Shown here: one piece after another, positions 43,744-53,243 of the stretch
How the letters are laid out: each line of letters starts with the position of its first letter
Numbering within the stretch: the stretch's first letter is position 1
DNA from: Microbacterium galbinum
GTDB taxonomy: Bacteria > Actinomycetota > Actinomycetes > Actinomycetales > Microbacteriaceae
Assembly (NCBI RefSeq): GCF_023091225.1
Contig: NZ_JAHWXM010000001.1
Coordinates: 1,674,001-1,738,000, forward strand
Direction of reading: 5' to 3'
DNA: 64,000 bases
Made by a program: the position numbers and the translations under genes
The notes under the pieces: generated by a model
What the model was told of the DNA's origin: nothing
The model's input: the letters and a program-made list of their open reading frames with translations, nothing else
Databases searched by the model: none

Positions 43744-45804
43744 TCAGTGCTTCTTCGCGGCGCGCAGCGCCTTCTCCTGGATCGGAGCCTCGCCCGAGGC
43801 TGCGAGGTCGGCGTAGTACGCGCGGGCCTCGTCCTGCCGGGCCTTCTCCGCACCCGAGGCGATCGGTGCGCGCACGTGCTCGGGCTCGTAGCCGAACGCG
43901 TTCACGAGGTCGAGCGCGTGCGGCCGCAGGCGGGCGCAGAGCCGGTCGATGTAGCTCGACACCGCCGCCGCGCGCTGCATCGACAGACGCCCGTTGATCA
44001 GGTGCCAAGCGAGGTGCTTCTCGATGAGCTGCAGACCGAAGAGGTCGCGCAGCCACGTGAGCACGGCCTTCGTCTGCTCGTCGTCGACGGTGTGCACGGC
44101 ATCCGTGAACGCCTCCCACTGCAGCAGCTCACCGTGAGCGCGGGCCGCTTCGATGAGCTCGGCCTGGTTCTCGTTGAACAGGCGGGCGCCGAGCGCCTTG
44201 TCCTTCGCACCGGGACGCAGCCGGTTCGCGATGTCGGCGACCATCTGCTGCACGCGCTCGGTGAGCAACTGGTGCTGCTGCTCCTCGCGCAGACCGTTCT
44301 CGACCGACCGAGAGACCTGTCCGAGGTCGGCGACCGACTGACCGAACTGGCGCAGTCCCGCACCGTGGAAGAGCTTGCCGGCGGTCATCCCCACCGCGTA
44401 CTTGGCGAGGGCAGCGGCATCCTTGCCCTTGAACTGGCTCGCGTAGTCGGTGAGCAGGCGCTTGCCGACGAGCTGCAGCAGCACGTTGTTGTCGCCCTCG
44501 AAGGTGACGTAGATGTCGAGGTCGGCGCGCAGTCCGACGAGACGGTTCTCGAACATGAAGCCCGCACCGCCGCACGCCTCGCGCGCCTCCTGCAGCGTGT
44601 CGAGCGCATGCCAGGTCGACAGCGGCTTGAGCGCCGCGGCGAGGGTCTCGAGGTCTTCGCGGTCGTCGGGGGTGTCGGTGCGCCCCGAGAAGACGCCGTC
44701 GAACTTCCGCAGGAACTCGTCGTGCGCGAAGATCTGCGCGTAGGTCGTGGCCAGGCGCGGCAGCAGGCGGCGCTGGTGCTTGCCGTAGTCGAGCAGCACG
44801 ACCTCCTGCCCGTCGACGCCGTCGAACTGGCGGCGCTGGGTCGCATACGTGATCGCGATGTGCAGGCCGAGGGCGGATGCCCAGGATGCCGCACCGTCGA
44901 GCGAGACGCGCCCCTGCACGAGGGTGCCGAGCATCGTGAAGAAGCGACGACCGGGGCTGTCGATGGCGCTGGTGTAGGTGCCGTCGGCGGCGACGTCGCC
45001 GTACTTGTTGAGCAGGTTGGTGCGCGGGATGCGCACCTGATCGAAGCTCAGGCGCCCGTTGTCGATGCCGTTGAGTCCGCCCTTGAGTCCGTCGTCCTCA
45101 CGGCCGATGCCGGGGAGATCGACGCCGTCGTCTCCGCGCAGCGGCACGTAGAAGCAGTGCACGCCGTGGTTCACACCGTTCGTGATGAGCTGCGCGAACA
45201 CGGTCGCGGCGATGCCGTGCAGACCCGCGTTGCCGAGGTACTCCTTCGTCGCCCCGCGGAACGGGGTGTGGATGACGAACTCCTCGGTCGCGGGGTCGTA
45301 GGTCGCGGTGGTGCCGACCGCGGCGACGTCCGATCCGTGGCCGATCTCGGTCATCGCGAACGCGCCGGGGATCGAGAGGTCCATGATGCCGGGCAGCCAC
45401 TTCTCGTGGTGCTCCTGCGTGCCGAGCTGCAGCACGGCCGATCCGAAGAGGCCCCACTGCACACCCGACTTGATCTGCAGGCTGGGATCGGCGACGACGA
45501 GCTCTTCGAAGCTCGCGATGTTGGCGCCGTTGTTCTCCTCGCCGCCGAGCGACTTCGGGAACGCTCGGTGCACGGCCTTCTTCTCGACGAGCAGGTGCAG
45601 CTGGCTGAGCACGCGCTCGCGGTGCTCGTCCTTACCGAGGTCGTCCTGCCGCCAGAAGGCGGAGTCCTTGATCATCTCGCGGGCCTCGCGGCGGGTGTCG
45701 CCCCAGGTCCCCAGCAGGAGATCGTTGACGCGGGCGACATCGATGGCGGGGCTGGTGGCCTCGACGATCGGGGTCTTCGTGGTGCGGACGGCGGCGTCGA
45801 CCAT
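43744..45804 (-). CDS. Acyl-CoA oxidase / acyl-CoA dehydrogenase family (686 aa)
   Basis: This flavoprotein should carry out the first, FAD-dependent step of fatty acyl-CoA beta-oxidation. The length and the two-part C-terminus fit acyl-CoA oxidases rather than 380-residue dehydrogenases. Landmarks are AFAMTEIGHGSDV, the FAD-loop region TPFRGATKEYLGNAG, REACGGAGFM and YVTFEGDNNVLLQLVGKRLL, where the Glu is the likely catalytic base. I choose ATG 45804 (MVDAAVRTTK) because AGAGGA lies six bases upstream; ATG 45810 and more distal starts are possible. It is monocistronic, with its own promoter and the nested terminator downstream. Confidence 0.93.
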   Translation of the reverse strand: MVDAAVRTTKTPIVEATSPAIDVARVNDLLLGTWGDTRREAREMIKDSAFWRQDDLGKDEHRERVLSQLHLLVEKKAVHRAFPKSLGGEENNGANIASFEELVVADPSLQIKSGVQWGLFGSAVLQLGTQEHHEKWLPGIMDLSIPGAFAMTEIGHGSDVAAVGTTATYDPATEEFVIHTPFRGATKEYLGNAGLHGIAATVFAQLITNGVNHGVHCFYVPLRGDDGVDLPGIGREDDGLKGGLNGIDNGRLSFDQVRIPRTNLLNKYGDVAADGTYTSAIDSPGRRFFTMLGTLVQGRVSLDGAASWASALGLHIAITYATQRRQFDGVDGQEVVLLDYGKHQRRLLPRLATTYAQIFAHDEFLRKFDGVFSGRTDTPDDREDLETLAAALKPLSTWHALDTLQEAREACGGAGFMFENRLVGLRADLDIYVTFEGDNNVLLQLVGKRLLTDYASQFKGKDAAALAKYAVGMTAGKLFHGAGLRQFGQSVADLGQVSRSVENGLREEQQHQLLTERVQQMVADIANRLRPGAKDKALGARLFNENQAELIEAARAHGELLQWEAFTDAVHTVDDEQTKAVLTWLRDLFGLQLIEKHLAWHLINGRLSMQRAAAVSSYIDRLCARLRPHALDLVNAFGYEPEHVRAPIASGAEKARQDEARAYYADLAASGEAPIQEKALRAAKKH

Positions 45805-45838
45805 GAGCATTCCTCTCGGAGAAGAAGGTGGAGTGCTC

Positions 45839-46909
45839 TTATCGTAGAACTCCGACAACTTCGGGCGAAGTCACCTGTACATCCTCTCCAACGCCCTGTC
45901 GGGATGTGCCCGCGTCGGGTTGTCGGTTGCTCACAGTCCGGCGTCGCTTCCACCTCCGCACGACCCAGAGCTGCACCTTGCGCCAGGTCACGTCGCGCAC
46001 GAAGATCATGTCGCTGAAGATCATCACGAGCGAGAAGAACGGCAGCGACATCAGGATGCCGATGCCGGCGTGCATGCCCGTGATCGCGATCAGTCCGAAG
46101 ATGCGCGTCCAGCGGTTGAGGAGCGTCAGCGGGAAGAGCAGTTGCATGTAGACGCTCAGCCACGAGGCGATGAAGATCGCCGGGGTCACGTGCCAGGCGA
46201 TCTCGTTGAGCCAGGGGAACAGGATGAACTGCTCGAGACGCAACGGGTAGTAGGCGGCGATGCCCTCGGTCCACATCGACCCCTGCAGCTTCCACAGTGC
46301 GCTGGTGATGTAGACGATGCACAGCTGCGCGCCGATGAGGATGACGGCGACGTTGTTCGACAGCACCGGCACCCAGCGCGGCAGCATGTGGCCGCGGAAC
46401 GAGAGCGGATGCTCGTCACGGGTCACCCGTCGACGGCGCGCATCGAGCGACCAGCGCCGCGACGTGTCGGCGAGCAGGAGGAAGAGGAGCATCACCCGGA
46501 ACGTCTGGTAGTGCCCGGTGTTGAGCACGAGCGGGTTCGTCGACGCGTAGCCGAGCCACAGCACGACGAAGAGCGGCGCGATGATGCGCATCCGCCAGCC
46601 CAGCAGGTAGGCGACCGCGACCGCGAGCAGCAGGGCGAGCTTGAGGTAGGTGAACCAGTCCGGATCGCTGCGCGAGAACAGGATCGAGATCGGCCAGATG
46701 TAGGTGTTCACCCCGCTCGGTCGATACAGCGACTCTCCCCAGCGCGATCCTTCACCGAAGGTATAGGAGTAGTCCGGCAGATAGAGCAGGATGCTGACGA
46801 TCGTGAGTCCCGCGAAACCGATGCGCATCACGGCGAGGCCGTAGGTGGCGTGCCGGCGATCGAGCAGCCAGTGGAGCAACGAGTCCCAGAGTCGGGTGAC
46901 CGTGTTCAT
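45839..46909 (-). CDS. HTTM-domain membrane protein, SdpB-like (356 aa)
   Basis: This is a polytopic membrane protein with about eight helices between residues 20 and 320, and HTTM-type landmarks (AVMRIGFAGLTIVSILLYL, NTGHYQTFRVMLLFLLLADT, SALWKLQGSMWTEG). HTTM covers vitamin-K-dependent carboxylase-like proteins and SdpB of the Bacillus sporulation-delaying toxin system. The ATG at 46909 overlaps the stop of the DUF5819 gene (ATGA), so the two are made together. The last 35 residues are hydrophilic. No SdpC-like toxin precursor is recognised nearby. The pair may mature or export a peptide or modify an exported protein, but this is inference. Confidence 0.82.
   Translation of the reverse strand: MNTVTRLWDSLLHWLLDRRHATYGLAVMRIGFAGLTIVSILLYLPDYSYTFGEGSRWGESLYRPSGVNTYIWPISILFSRSDPDWFTYLKLALLLAVAVAYLLGWRMRIIAPLFVVLWLGYASTNPLVLNTGHYQTFRVMLLFLLLADTSRRWSLDARRRRVTRDEHPLSFRGHMLPRWVPVLSNNVAVILIGAQLCIVYITSALWKLQGSMWTEGIAAYYPLRLEQFILFPWLNEIAWHVTPAIFIASWLSVYMQLLFPLTLLNRWTRIFGLIAITGMHAGIGILMSLPFFSLVMIFSDMIFVRDVTWRKVQLWVVRRWKRRRTVSNRQPDAGTSRQGVGEDVQVTSPEVVGVLR
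45841..45846 (-). promoter_or_regulatory. -10 box of the acyl-CoA oxidase gene
   Basis: TACGAT on the minus strand, giving a predicted start near 45834 and a leader of about 30 bases that includes AGAGGA. No convincing -35 is seen. It overlaps the 3' end of the HTTM gene. Confidence 0.35.
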
Positions 46910-47718
46910 TCGGCATCCTCCTCGTCGCCGGTCAGCGAGCCGGTCACGCCGGCCGCTTCGGCCCAGTGCAGGAACGTGCGCGCGAACGCGTCTTCGCTCT
47001 GCTGCGACCAGTCGAGCACGGGGCGCCAGCCCAGCTGCGTATAAGAGGAGTCGGGGCGGACGGCATCCGGGTCGTTGCGGTCGTCCCACCGGATCACCGG
47101 ACTGTAGACCGACCGGGTCTGCACGGCGAGGATCTCGCCGTCGTCGCCCCAGAGTGCGCGCGCCGCCTGCGTCGCGTACGACGTCGTGTAGTTCGTGGCG
47201 CGGATGAAGGAACGCACATCACCCGCGTTCGCATCGTCGGCCGCGAGCAGAGCCTCGTTCAGTTCGGCCAGGTCAGGGCTCGTGTGGAAGTTCTCCTCTA
47301 CGACCGCCTTCTGCGCCTCGGTGAGCTTGCCGAACGAGGTCATGAGCTGCTCCGCACCGATCACCGTGAGCTGCTTGCGCAGCACGCGGCGGTACGGTTC
47401 GGCGAGTTCGATGGCCGTGACGTCGACCCACTTCGTCTCGACCCGCTCGCCGTCCGGCGTCTCGACCCACGCCCGCACCCAGAGGTTGCGGTCGGCGCTG
47501 GCCGGGTCGGGGGCGAAGATCCGGTAGTCCTGCACGAAGTAGGGCCGGATCCAGGCATCCGCCGCCCGACCGGGGAGCGCCTCGTATTTGACCTCCGTCG
47601 ACGGGACGTTGAACACGGCGGTGAGAGCGATGTGCACCGCCGCCAGGAGGAGCGCTGCCGCGCTGGCGACCTTCGCCGCCTTCGGAATCGGCTGCGCTCT
47701 CGTCGACGTGTGGGTCAT
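46906..47718 (-). CDS. DUF5819 family protein, SdpA-like (270 aa)
   Basis: One N-terminal membrane helix (about residues 17-37) is followed by an extracytoplasmic domain. The motif YFVQDYRIFAPDPASADRN (about residues 60-78) resembles the Q-x-W-x-x-FAP-x-P signature of SdpA-type partners of HTTM proteins. The ATG at 47718 has AGAGGA 7 bases upstream. It is co-transcribed with the HTTM gene through an ATGA overlap. Immediately upstream on the same strand, after a hairpin, is the large sortase-anchored repeat protein; whether the pair acts on it is unknown. Confidence 0.82.
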   Translation of the reverse strand: MTHTSTRAQPIPKAAKVASAAALLLAAVHIALTAVFNVPSTEVKYEALPGRAADAWIRPYFVQDYRIFAPDPASADRNLWVRAWVETPDGERVETKWVDVTAIELAEPYRRVLRKQLTVIGAEQLMTSFGKLTEAQKAVVEENFHTSPDLAELNEALLAADDANAGDVRSFIRATNYTTSYATQAARALWGDDGEILAVQTRSVYSPVIRWDDRNDPDAVRPDSSYTQLGWRPVLDWSQQSEDAFARTFLHWAEAAGVTGSLTGDEEDAE

Positions 47719-47752
47719 CTGCGTCCTCTGCTCGGCCTGCTGCGGAGACGTA

Positions 47753-47789
47753 CGGCGGCACCCGAGCCGGGGGATCCCGGGTGCCGCCG
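47753..47789 (-). terminator. Terminator after the repeat surface protein
   Basis: Perfect 12-bp arms CGGCGGCACCCG (47753-47764) and CGGGTGCCGCCG (47778-47789) lie 11 bases beyond the stop of the surface-protein gene. There is no U tract, as is common in high-GC actinobacteria. Confidence 0.8.
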
Positions 47790-47800
47790 ATCGTGATCGG

Positions 47801-50800
47801 TCACGTCTTCGACGTCACCGACATCCGCCTCCTCCGCGCGCCGGCCGCGAGGGCCGCACCGGCCAACAGGAACGCCAGGCCCCAGACCAGCGACGGTCCG
47901 GATTCCGCACCCGTGGTCGCCAGACCCGACGGGGTCACTCGGAACTGGATGGAGACCGATCCGGACTCCGCTCCGGTGAGCGTCACGGTGTGGATGCCGA
48001 GATCCTGCGTTGCCGGGATCGTCCAGGTGAACGTCACCTGGCCGGCCGCGTTCGCGACCTGCGTGCCGAGGTTGAGCGGCGCGGACTGCATGACGCCCGT
48101 CACCACCTCACCCGGCCGGAACCCGGTTCCCGTCGCGGACTGGGACTCGCCCTGTGCGCGCTGCGGGTAGAGGATCGTGATCCCGAGCTCGGAACCCGGA
48201 TCGGTTCCGGTGTCCGTGCCCGTGTCGGTTCCGGTGTCCGTGCCCGTGTCGGTGTCCGTACCCGTGTCCGTGTCGGTGCCGGGGTCAGCGCCCGGATCCG
48301 TGTCGGTGTCGGTTCCCGGATCCGTGTCCGTAGCGGTGTCCGTGTCCGTACCCGTGTCCGTGTCCGTACCCGTGTCGGTATCCGTACCCGTGTCCGTGTC
48401 CGTACCCGTGTCGGTGTCCGTACCCGTGTCCGTGTCCGTACCGGTGTCGGTGTCCGTACCCGTGTCCGTGTCCGTGTCCGTACCGGTGTCCGTGTCCGTA
48501 CCCGTGTCGGTATCCGTACCCGTGTCGGTATCCGTGTCCGTACCCGGATCGGCACCCGTGTCGGTTCCCGGATCGGTGTCCGTACCGGTGTCGGTATCCG
48601 TACCCGTGTCGGTGTCCGTACCCGTGTCCGTGTCCGTACCCGTGTCGGTATCCGTACCCGTGTCCGTACCCGTGTCCGTACCGGTGTCCGTGTCCGTACC
48701 CGTGTCGGTATCCGTACCCGTGTCGGTATCCGTGTCCGTACCCGGATCGGCACCCGTGTCGGTTCCCGGATCGGTGTCCGTATCCGTACCCGTGTCGGTG
48801 TCCGTACCCGTGTCCGTGTCCGTACCCGTGTCCGTGTCCGTACCCGTGTCCGTGTCCGTACCCGTGTCGGTATCCGTACCCGTGTCGGTATCCGTGTCCG
48901 TACCCGGATCGGTACCCGTGTCGGTTCCCGGATCGGTGTCCGTACCGGTGTCGGTATCCGTACCCGTGTCCGTGTCCGTACCCGTGTCCGTGTCCGTACC
49001 CGTGTCGGTGTCCGTACCCGTGTCCGTATCCGTACCCGGATCGGTGTCCGTACCCGTGTCCGTGTCCGTACCCGTGTCCGTGTCCGTACCCGTGTCCGTG
49101 TCCGTACCCGTGTCCGTGTCCGTACCCGTATCCGTGTCCGTACCCGTGTCCGTACCCGTGTCGGTATCGGTACCCGTATCCGTGTCCGTACCCGGATCGG
49201 TGTCCGTGTCCGTACCCGGGTCCGTCACCGGATCGGTGTCGGTTCCGGTGGCCTCGACCACGAGGTCGGCCTCCACGGTGTTGCCGTTCACGTCCTCGCC
49301 GACCACTGTGTAGTCACCCGGCTCGGCCGTTCCCGGAACCGTGAGCTGCGTCCCCGCGGGCACCACGCCGTTCCCGTCGGTCGTGACGGTCACCGGAGCA
49401 CCCACGGGGTCGCCTGCCGCATCCTCGATCTGGAACGTGACGTCGGTGAGCGGCGGCCACCCGTCGGAGGTGATGTCGGTCACCGCTCCCGGCGCGACCG
49501 GGCTGGTCACGTCGAGCGTCGGCGCGAACGCCTCCACCGTCACGTCTCCCTCACCCGTGTTGCCGTTCTCGTCGGTACCGACGACCGTGAAGGTGCCGGG
49601 GTCGGCATCGGCCGGAACCGTGATCGTCGTTCCGGGCGGAACGTCGCCGTTCTCGTCGGTCGTGACGATGACGGGCTCGCCCACGGGGTCGCCGTTCTCG
49701 TCTTCGAGCTGGAACGTGACCTCCGTCAGCGGCGGCCACCCACCCGACGTGATCGTCGTGGGCTGCCCCGGCTTCACCGGCCCCGAGAGCTCGACGGTCG
49801 GGGCCCAGGCCTCCACCGTCACATCCCCCTCACCCGTGTTGCCATCGGCATCCGTACCGACCACCGTGAAAGTGCCCGGATCCGCATCGGCCGGAACCGT
49901 CAGCGTCGTCCCCGCGGGGATGTTGCCATCGGCATCCGCCTCGACCGTGATCGGGTCACCGACCGGGTTGCCATCGGCATCCTCCAGCTGGAACGTGATG
50001 CTCGCCAGCGGCGGCCACCCACCCGACGTGATCGTCGTGGGCTGGCCCGGCTTCACCGGACCCGAGAGCTCGACGGTCGGCGTCCACGGCTCCACCGTCA
50101 CATCCCCCTCACCCGTGTTGCCATCGGCATCCGTGCCGACCACCGTCAGTGTGCCGGGATCGGTGCCGACCGGAACGGTCAGGACCGTGTCAGCGGGGAT
50201 GTTGCCATCGGCATCCGCCTCGACCGTGATCGGGTCACCGACCGGGTTGCCATCGGCATCCTCCAGCTGGAACGTGATGCTCGCCAGCGGCGGCCACCCA
50301 CCCGAGGTGATCGTCGTGGGCTGGCCCGGCTTCACCGGACCCGAGAGCTCGACGGTCGGCGTCCACGGCTCCACCGTGACCGTCGCTTCCGCGGTGATCC
50401 CTTCGACGCCAGTACCGACGACCGTGTAGTCGCCCGGCTCCGTGCCGACGGGAACCGTGAGCACGGTCCCTGCGGGCACGTTGCCCTCGGCATCCGTCGT
50501 GACCGTCACCGGTGCACCGACGGGCTCACCCTCGCCGTCTTCCAGCTGGAACGTCACCGACGTCGCCGGCGGCCATCCAACCGAGGTGATCGTCGTCGCC
50601 TGACCCGGCTTCACCGGACCCGACGCCTCGACGGTCGGGGTCCACGGAGCCACCACGAGCGGCCCCTCGGCCGTATCGCCCTCGCCCTCACCGACGACGA
50701 CGTAGTCGCCCGGGTCGGTCGAGATCGGGACCGTGAGGGTTGTGCCGGCCGGGATGTTGCCGTCGATGTCGGTCGTCACCGTGACCGGGTCGCCGACGGG

Positions 50801-53035
50801 ATCGCCGGCCTCGGTCTCGATCTGGAACGTGACGTCGACCTCGGCGGGCCACCCGCCCGAGGCGATCGTGGTCGTCTGGCCCGGCTTCACCGGACCGGAT
50901 GCCGTCAACTGCGGCGTGCCCGGAACGGCGAGCACCGTGACGGTGCCCTCCGCCGTGTTTCCGAACTCGTCCTCACCGGCGACCGTGTAGTCGCCGATCG
51001 CGGAGCCGGCCGGAACCGTCAGCGTCGTGCCCGCGGGGATGTTGCCGTCCTCGTCGGTCGTCACCGTCACCGGGGTGCCGACAGCGGCGCCGGTGGGGTC
51101 TTCGAGTTCGAAGGTGACCTCGGCCTCGGCGGGCCAGCCGCCCGAGGTGAGCGTCGTGGATTCTCCGACCGTGATCGGACCGGTCGCCGAGACCGTCGGC
51201 GTGTAGGCCTCGACCACCAGCGGCGCTTCGACCGTCTGATCACCGGCGGATGCCGTGATCGTGTAGTCGCCGGCTGCCGACGTGGGCGGAACCGTCAGCG
51301 TCGTTCCGGCGGGGAAGTCTCCGTCGCCGTTCGTCGTCACACTGATCGGATCACCGACCGCCGTTCCCTCCGCATCGGCGAGCTGGACGCTCACGGCGGT
51401 GTTCGCCGGCCAACCGCTGGAGGTCAGCGTGGTGGGCTGTCCCGGTTTCACCGGACTCGTCGCCTCGAGCAGAGGAGCGAGCGCGTTCGGCCCCGCTTCG
51501 GCTCGAGCGAGCACGAGCGTGCCCACCCCGCCTCCGCCGGCGATCGCGCCGACCGTGAGGACGAACGCCTCCTGGCTGTAGATCGGGCCGTTGTCGGGCT
51601 GCACGTTACCGCGGAGCGAGACGACGCCGTTGAGCAGGCTGACCGCCGGGGCGATCGCGGTGACGATCCCCGTAACCGCCGTTGTCACGGTGGGCACGAC
51701 GGTGTTGACGACACCACCCGGTCCGAGCAGCACGGTGTTGATCGGCCCTGCGAGAGCTGCGACGAGCGTGCCGAGGGCGATCGGGACGTTCGCTCCCGCC
51801 ACCTTGACCGTGATCGTGGCCGCCGGAGCGGGCGATCCCGGAGCGCCGGTGATGCTGCCGAGGGTCTGGTTCGTCACCGCGATCACGACGCCGGTTCCGA
51901 GGTCGATCGGCGTCGTGGAGCAGGTGGCGCCGGTGCCCACGACGCAGACGGTGCCAGAGATGTTCAGGACCGCGGCATTGAGCGTGGTGGTGAGCGTCGT
52001 GCGCACGAGCTCGGGAACCGTGCCGAGCACGTTCCCGACGCGGGTGATCAGGTTGTTGAGCACTTCCGCCGAGAGCACTTCCTCATCGACCTCGAGGCTG
52101 TTGAGTCCCCGGCCGGTCGTGTCCTCCAGCAACTCATCGAGATCGGCCGAAACGACTCCTGTTCGCAGGTTGACCGTCACCACGTCATCGCCGATGGGCG
52201 TGTCGAGGAGGGTGTTCAGCGCCTGATTCACCTGGGTGGTGATGGTGATGTTCAGGTTCGGGTTGCCGAGAATCGGCGCCAACGCAGCGTTGAGGCCCGC
52301 GATCGCACCCGCCAGGAGGCCGTTCGGTCCGGTGAGCGTGCCCACGGCCGTGTCGACGGTCGAGGCGACACCGCCGGTACCGACGAGCGTGTTCGTCAGC
52401 CCGGCCACCGCGGGAAGTTGGAGCGTCACCGTTCCTCCGGCGACGTTGTAGTCGCGGGAGACGGTCCCATCGCCCGCAAGAGAAACCTCGGAGCTGATCG
52501 CCCCGAGCGAGACGTCGAGGTCTCCGACGACGCTCGTCACCGTCGAGCCCAGCAGCCCCTGCAGATTGAGCGAGGCATTCGCCGGGTAGGCACCGGCGCC
52601 CGTGGTATCGACTACGCCGTTGTCCGCGACTGCCCCGGTCGCGGCGCGACTCGAGCCATCGGGATTCGAGGCGGAGTACTGGTTCGCCGCACCGAGCGTG
52701 AGGAAGTTCGAGAGCGCCGGCACGCTGAGACCACCCGGGACGCTGACACTCAGCGCGTTGAGCGCCGTGATGTCGAGGCCTCCGGTGTCGACGACGGGTT
52801 CACCCGTCGAGCCGTCGTTGGTCGTCTGCACCCCTTGCAGCGCCACGACGTCGTCGAGCGGTAGTCCGCCGAGCAGAAGACTGCCCGTGAGGAATCGCGA
52901 ACTGGAGGCAGAATCGTCCCCTGGAGCTGCCACCGCCGCTGTCGGGGCGATGACGCTCCCGACCACCACTGCACTGATTGCTGCTACTGCGAGGATCCTG
53001 CTTTTGGGCAGAGTCCTCCTTCGTGTACTGCTCAT
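47801..53035 (-). CDS. Sortase-anchored cell wall protein: choice-of-anchor-G-like head, 8 Ig-like repeats, TD-rich stalk (1744 aa)
   Basis: A signal peptide covers residues 1 to about 36 (basic start, hydrophobic core, cleavage near AVA-APG). The next 480 residues resemble the choice-of-anchor G family ([20 protein letters not shown] at the start). Eight Ig-like repeats of about 87 residues follow, each with [19 protein letters not shown] or a variant. A stalk of about 350 residues consists almost entirely of [12 protein letters not shown]. One further beta domain precedes the sorting signal LATTG, a hydrophobic helix and ARRRR. LAxTG is the site used by class E sortases of high-GC actinobacteria. 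ATG 53035 has GGGAGGG just upstream. The 208 bases before it, up to the recQ stop, hold no clear operator. It is probably an adhesin or surface-layer-like protein. Confidence 0.93.
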   Translation of the reverse strand: MSSTRRRTLPKSRILAVAAISAVVVGSVIAPTAAVAAPGDDSASSSRFLTGSLLLGGLPLDDVVALQGVQTTNDGSTGEPVVDTGGLDITALNALSVSVPGGLSVPALSNFLTLGAANQYSASNPDGSSRAATGAVADNGVVDTTGAGAYPANASLNLQGLLGSTVTSVVGDLDVSLGAISSEVSLAGDGTVSRDYNVAGGTVTLQLPAVAGLTNTLVGTGGVASTVDTAVGTLTGPNGLLAGAIAGLNAALAPILGNPNLNITITTQVNQALNTLLDTPIGDDVVTVNLRTGVVSADLDELLEDTTGRGLNSLEVDEEVLSAEVLNNLITRVGNVLGTVPELVRTTLTTTLNAAVLNISGTVCVVGTGATCSTTPIDLGTGVVIAVTNQTLGSITGAPGSPAPAATITVKVAGANVPIALGTLVAALAGPINTVLLGPGGVVNTVVPTVTTAVTGIVTAIAPAVSLLNGVVSLRGNVQPDNGPIYSQEAFVLTVGAIAGGGGVGTLVLARAEAGPNALAPLLEATSPVKPGQPTTLTSSGWPANTAVSVQLADAEGTAVGDPISVTTNGDGDFPAGTTLTVPPTSAAGDYTITASAGDQTVEAPLVVEAYTPTVSATGPITVGESTTLTSGGWPAEAEVTFELEDPTGAAVGTPVTVTTDEDGNIPAGTTLTVPAGSAIGDYTVAGEDEFGNTAEGTVTVLAVPGTPQLTASGPVKPGQTTTIASGGWPAEVDVTFQIETEAGDPVGDPVTVTTDIDGNIPAGTTLTVPISTDPGDYVVVGEGEGDTAEGPLVVAPWTPTVEASGPVKPGQATTITSVGWPPATSVTFQLEDGEGEPVGAPVTVTTDAEGNVPAGTVLTVPVGTEPGDYTVVGTGVEGITAEATVTVEPWTPTVELSGPVKPGQPTTITSGGWPPLASITFQLEDADGNPVGDPITVEADADGNIPADTVLTVPVGTDPGTLTVVGTDADGNTGEGDVTVEPWTPTVELSGPVKPGQPTTITSGGWPPLASITFQLEDADGNPVGDPITVEADADGNIPAGTTLTVPADADPGTFTVVGTDADGNTGEGDVTVEAWAPTVELSGPVKPGQPTTITSGGWPPLTEVTFQLEDENGDPVGEPVIVTTDENGDVPPGTTITVPADADPGTFTVVGTDENGNTGEGDVTVEAFAPTLDVTSPVAPGAVTDITSDGWPPLTDVTFQIEDAAGDPVGAPVTVTTDGNGVVPAGTQLTVPGTAEPGDYTVVGEDVNGNTVEADLVVEATGTDTDPVTDPGTDTDTDPGTDTDTGTDTDTGTDTGTDTDTGTDTDTGTDTDTGTDTDTGTDTDTGTDTDPGTDTDTGTDTDTGTDTDTGTDTDTGTDTDTGTDTDPGTDTGTDPGTDTDTDTGTDTDTGTDTDTGTDTDTGTDTDTGTDTDTGTDTDTDPGTDTGADPGTDTDTDTGTDTDTGTDTDTGTDTGTDTGTDTDTGTDTDTGTDTDTGTDTDTGTDTDPGTDTGADPGTDTDTDTGTDTDTGTDTDTGTDTDTDTGTDTDTGTDTDTGTDTDTGTDTDTGTDTDTGTDTDTGTDTDTATDTDPGTDTDTDPGADPGTDTDTGTDTDTGTDTGTDTGTDTGTDPGSELGITILYPQRAQGESQSATGTGFRPGEVVTGVMQSAPLNLGTQVANAAGQVTFTWTIPATQDLGIHTVTLTGAESGSVSIQFRVTPSGLATTGAESGPSLVWGLAFLLAGAALAAGARRRRMSVTSKT
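48191..49250 (-). repeat. Short-period tandem DNA repeat encoding the TDTGTD stalk
   Basis: Over 1 kb consists of GTGTCCGTACCC-type 12- and 18-base units (GTGTCC/GTATCC/GTACCC/GTTCCC). The sense strand encodes alternating Thr-Asp with Gly or Pro. Longer units containing GATCGGCACCCGTGTCGG recur near 48548, 48746 and 48908, showing duplication of whole blocks. Copy number is likely to vary between strains and to be mis-assembled from short reads. Confidence 0.93.
49253..51476 (-). repeat. Eight consecutive ~260-bp domain repeats in the surface protein
   Basis: Each unit encodes about 87 residues. Units five and six (about 49850-50375) are nearly identical at DNA level over 200 bases, indicating recent duplication or gene conversion. 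The outer units are more divergent. Confidence 0.9.
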
Positions 53036-53243
53036 TTGCCCTCCCGTGATGTCGAACGAAGTTCGTCGTCACTAGGCCCCCCCAGGAACCGGCTTCTTTA
53101 CCGGTCAGGCGCAAGTAAGAGTGTTTCTACGGGAGATTTCGATGGTTGTCTAGGCGTTCAGTGAATTCCATTTCGAGAATATTCGGGGTCGCGAAACGTC
53201 GTTGTGCGCCCCGTGTCATCGACGGAGACGCTGGTGGAGAGGA

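Noticed and set aside
48191-49250. Possible CRISPR or other spaced repeat array
   Set aside because: Units are contiguous and in frame with no spacers; it is a coding minisatellite.
48177-49313. Rightward frame encoding a [10 protein letters not shown] repeat
   Set aside because: It is the mirror reading of the TD-repeat DNA of the surface protein, which has a signal peptide and sorting signal in the other direction.
53086-53105. ACCGG-N8-CCGGT between the surface protein and recQ as a terminator or operator
   Set aside because: Only five base pairs with an eight-base loop; too weak to support.
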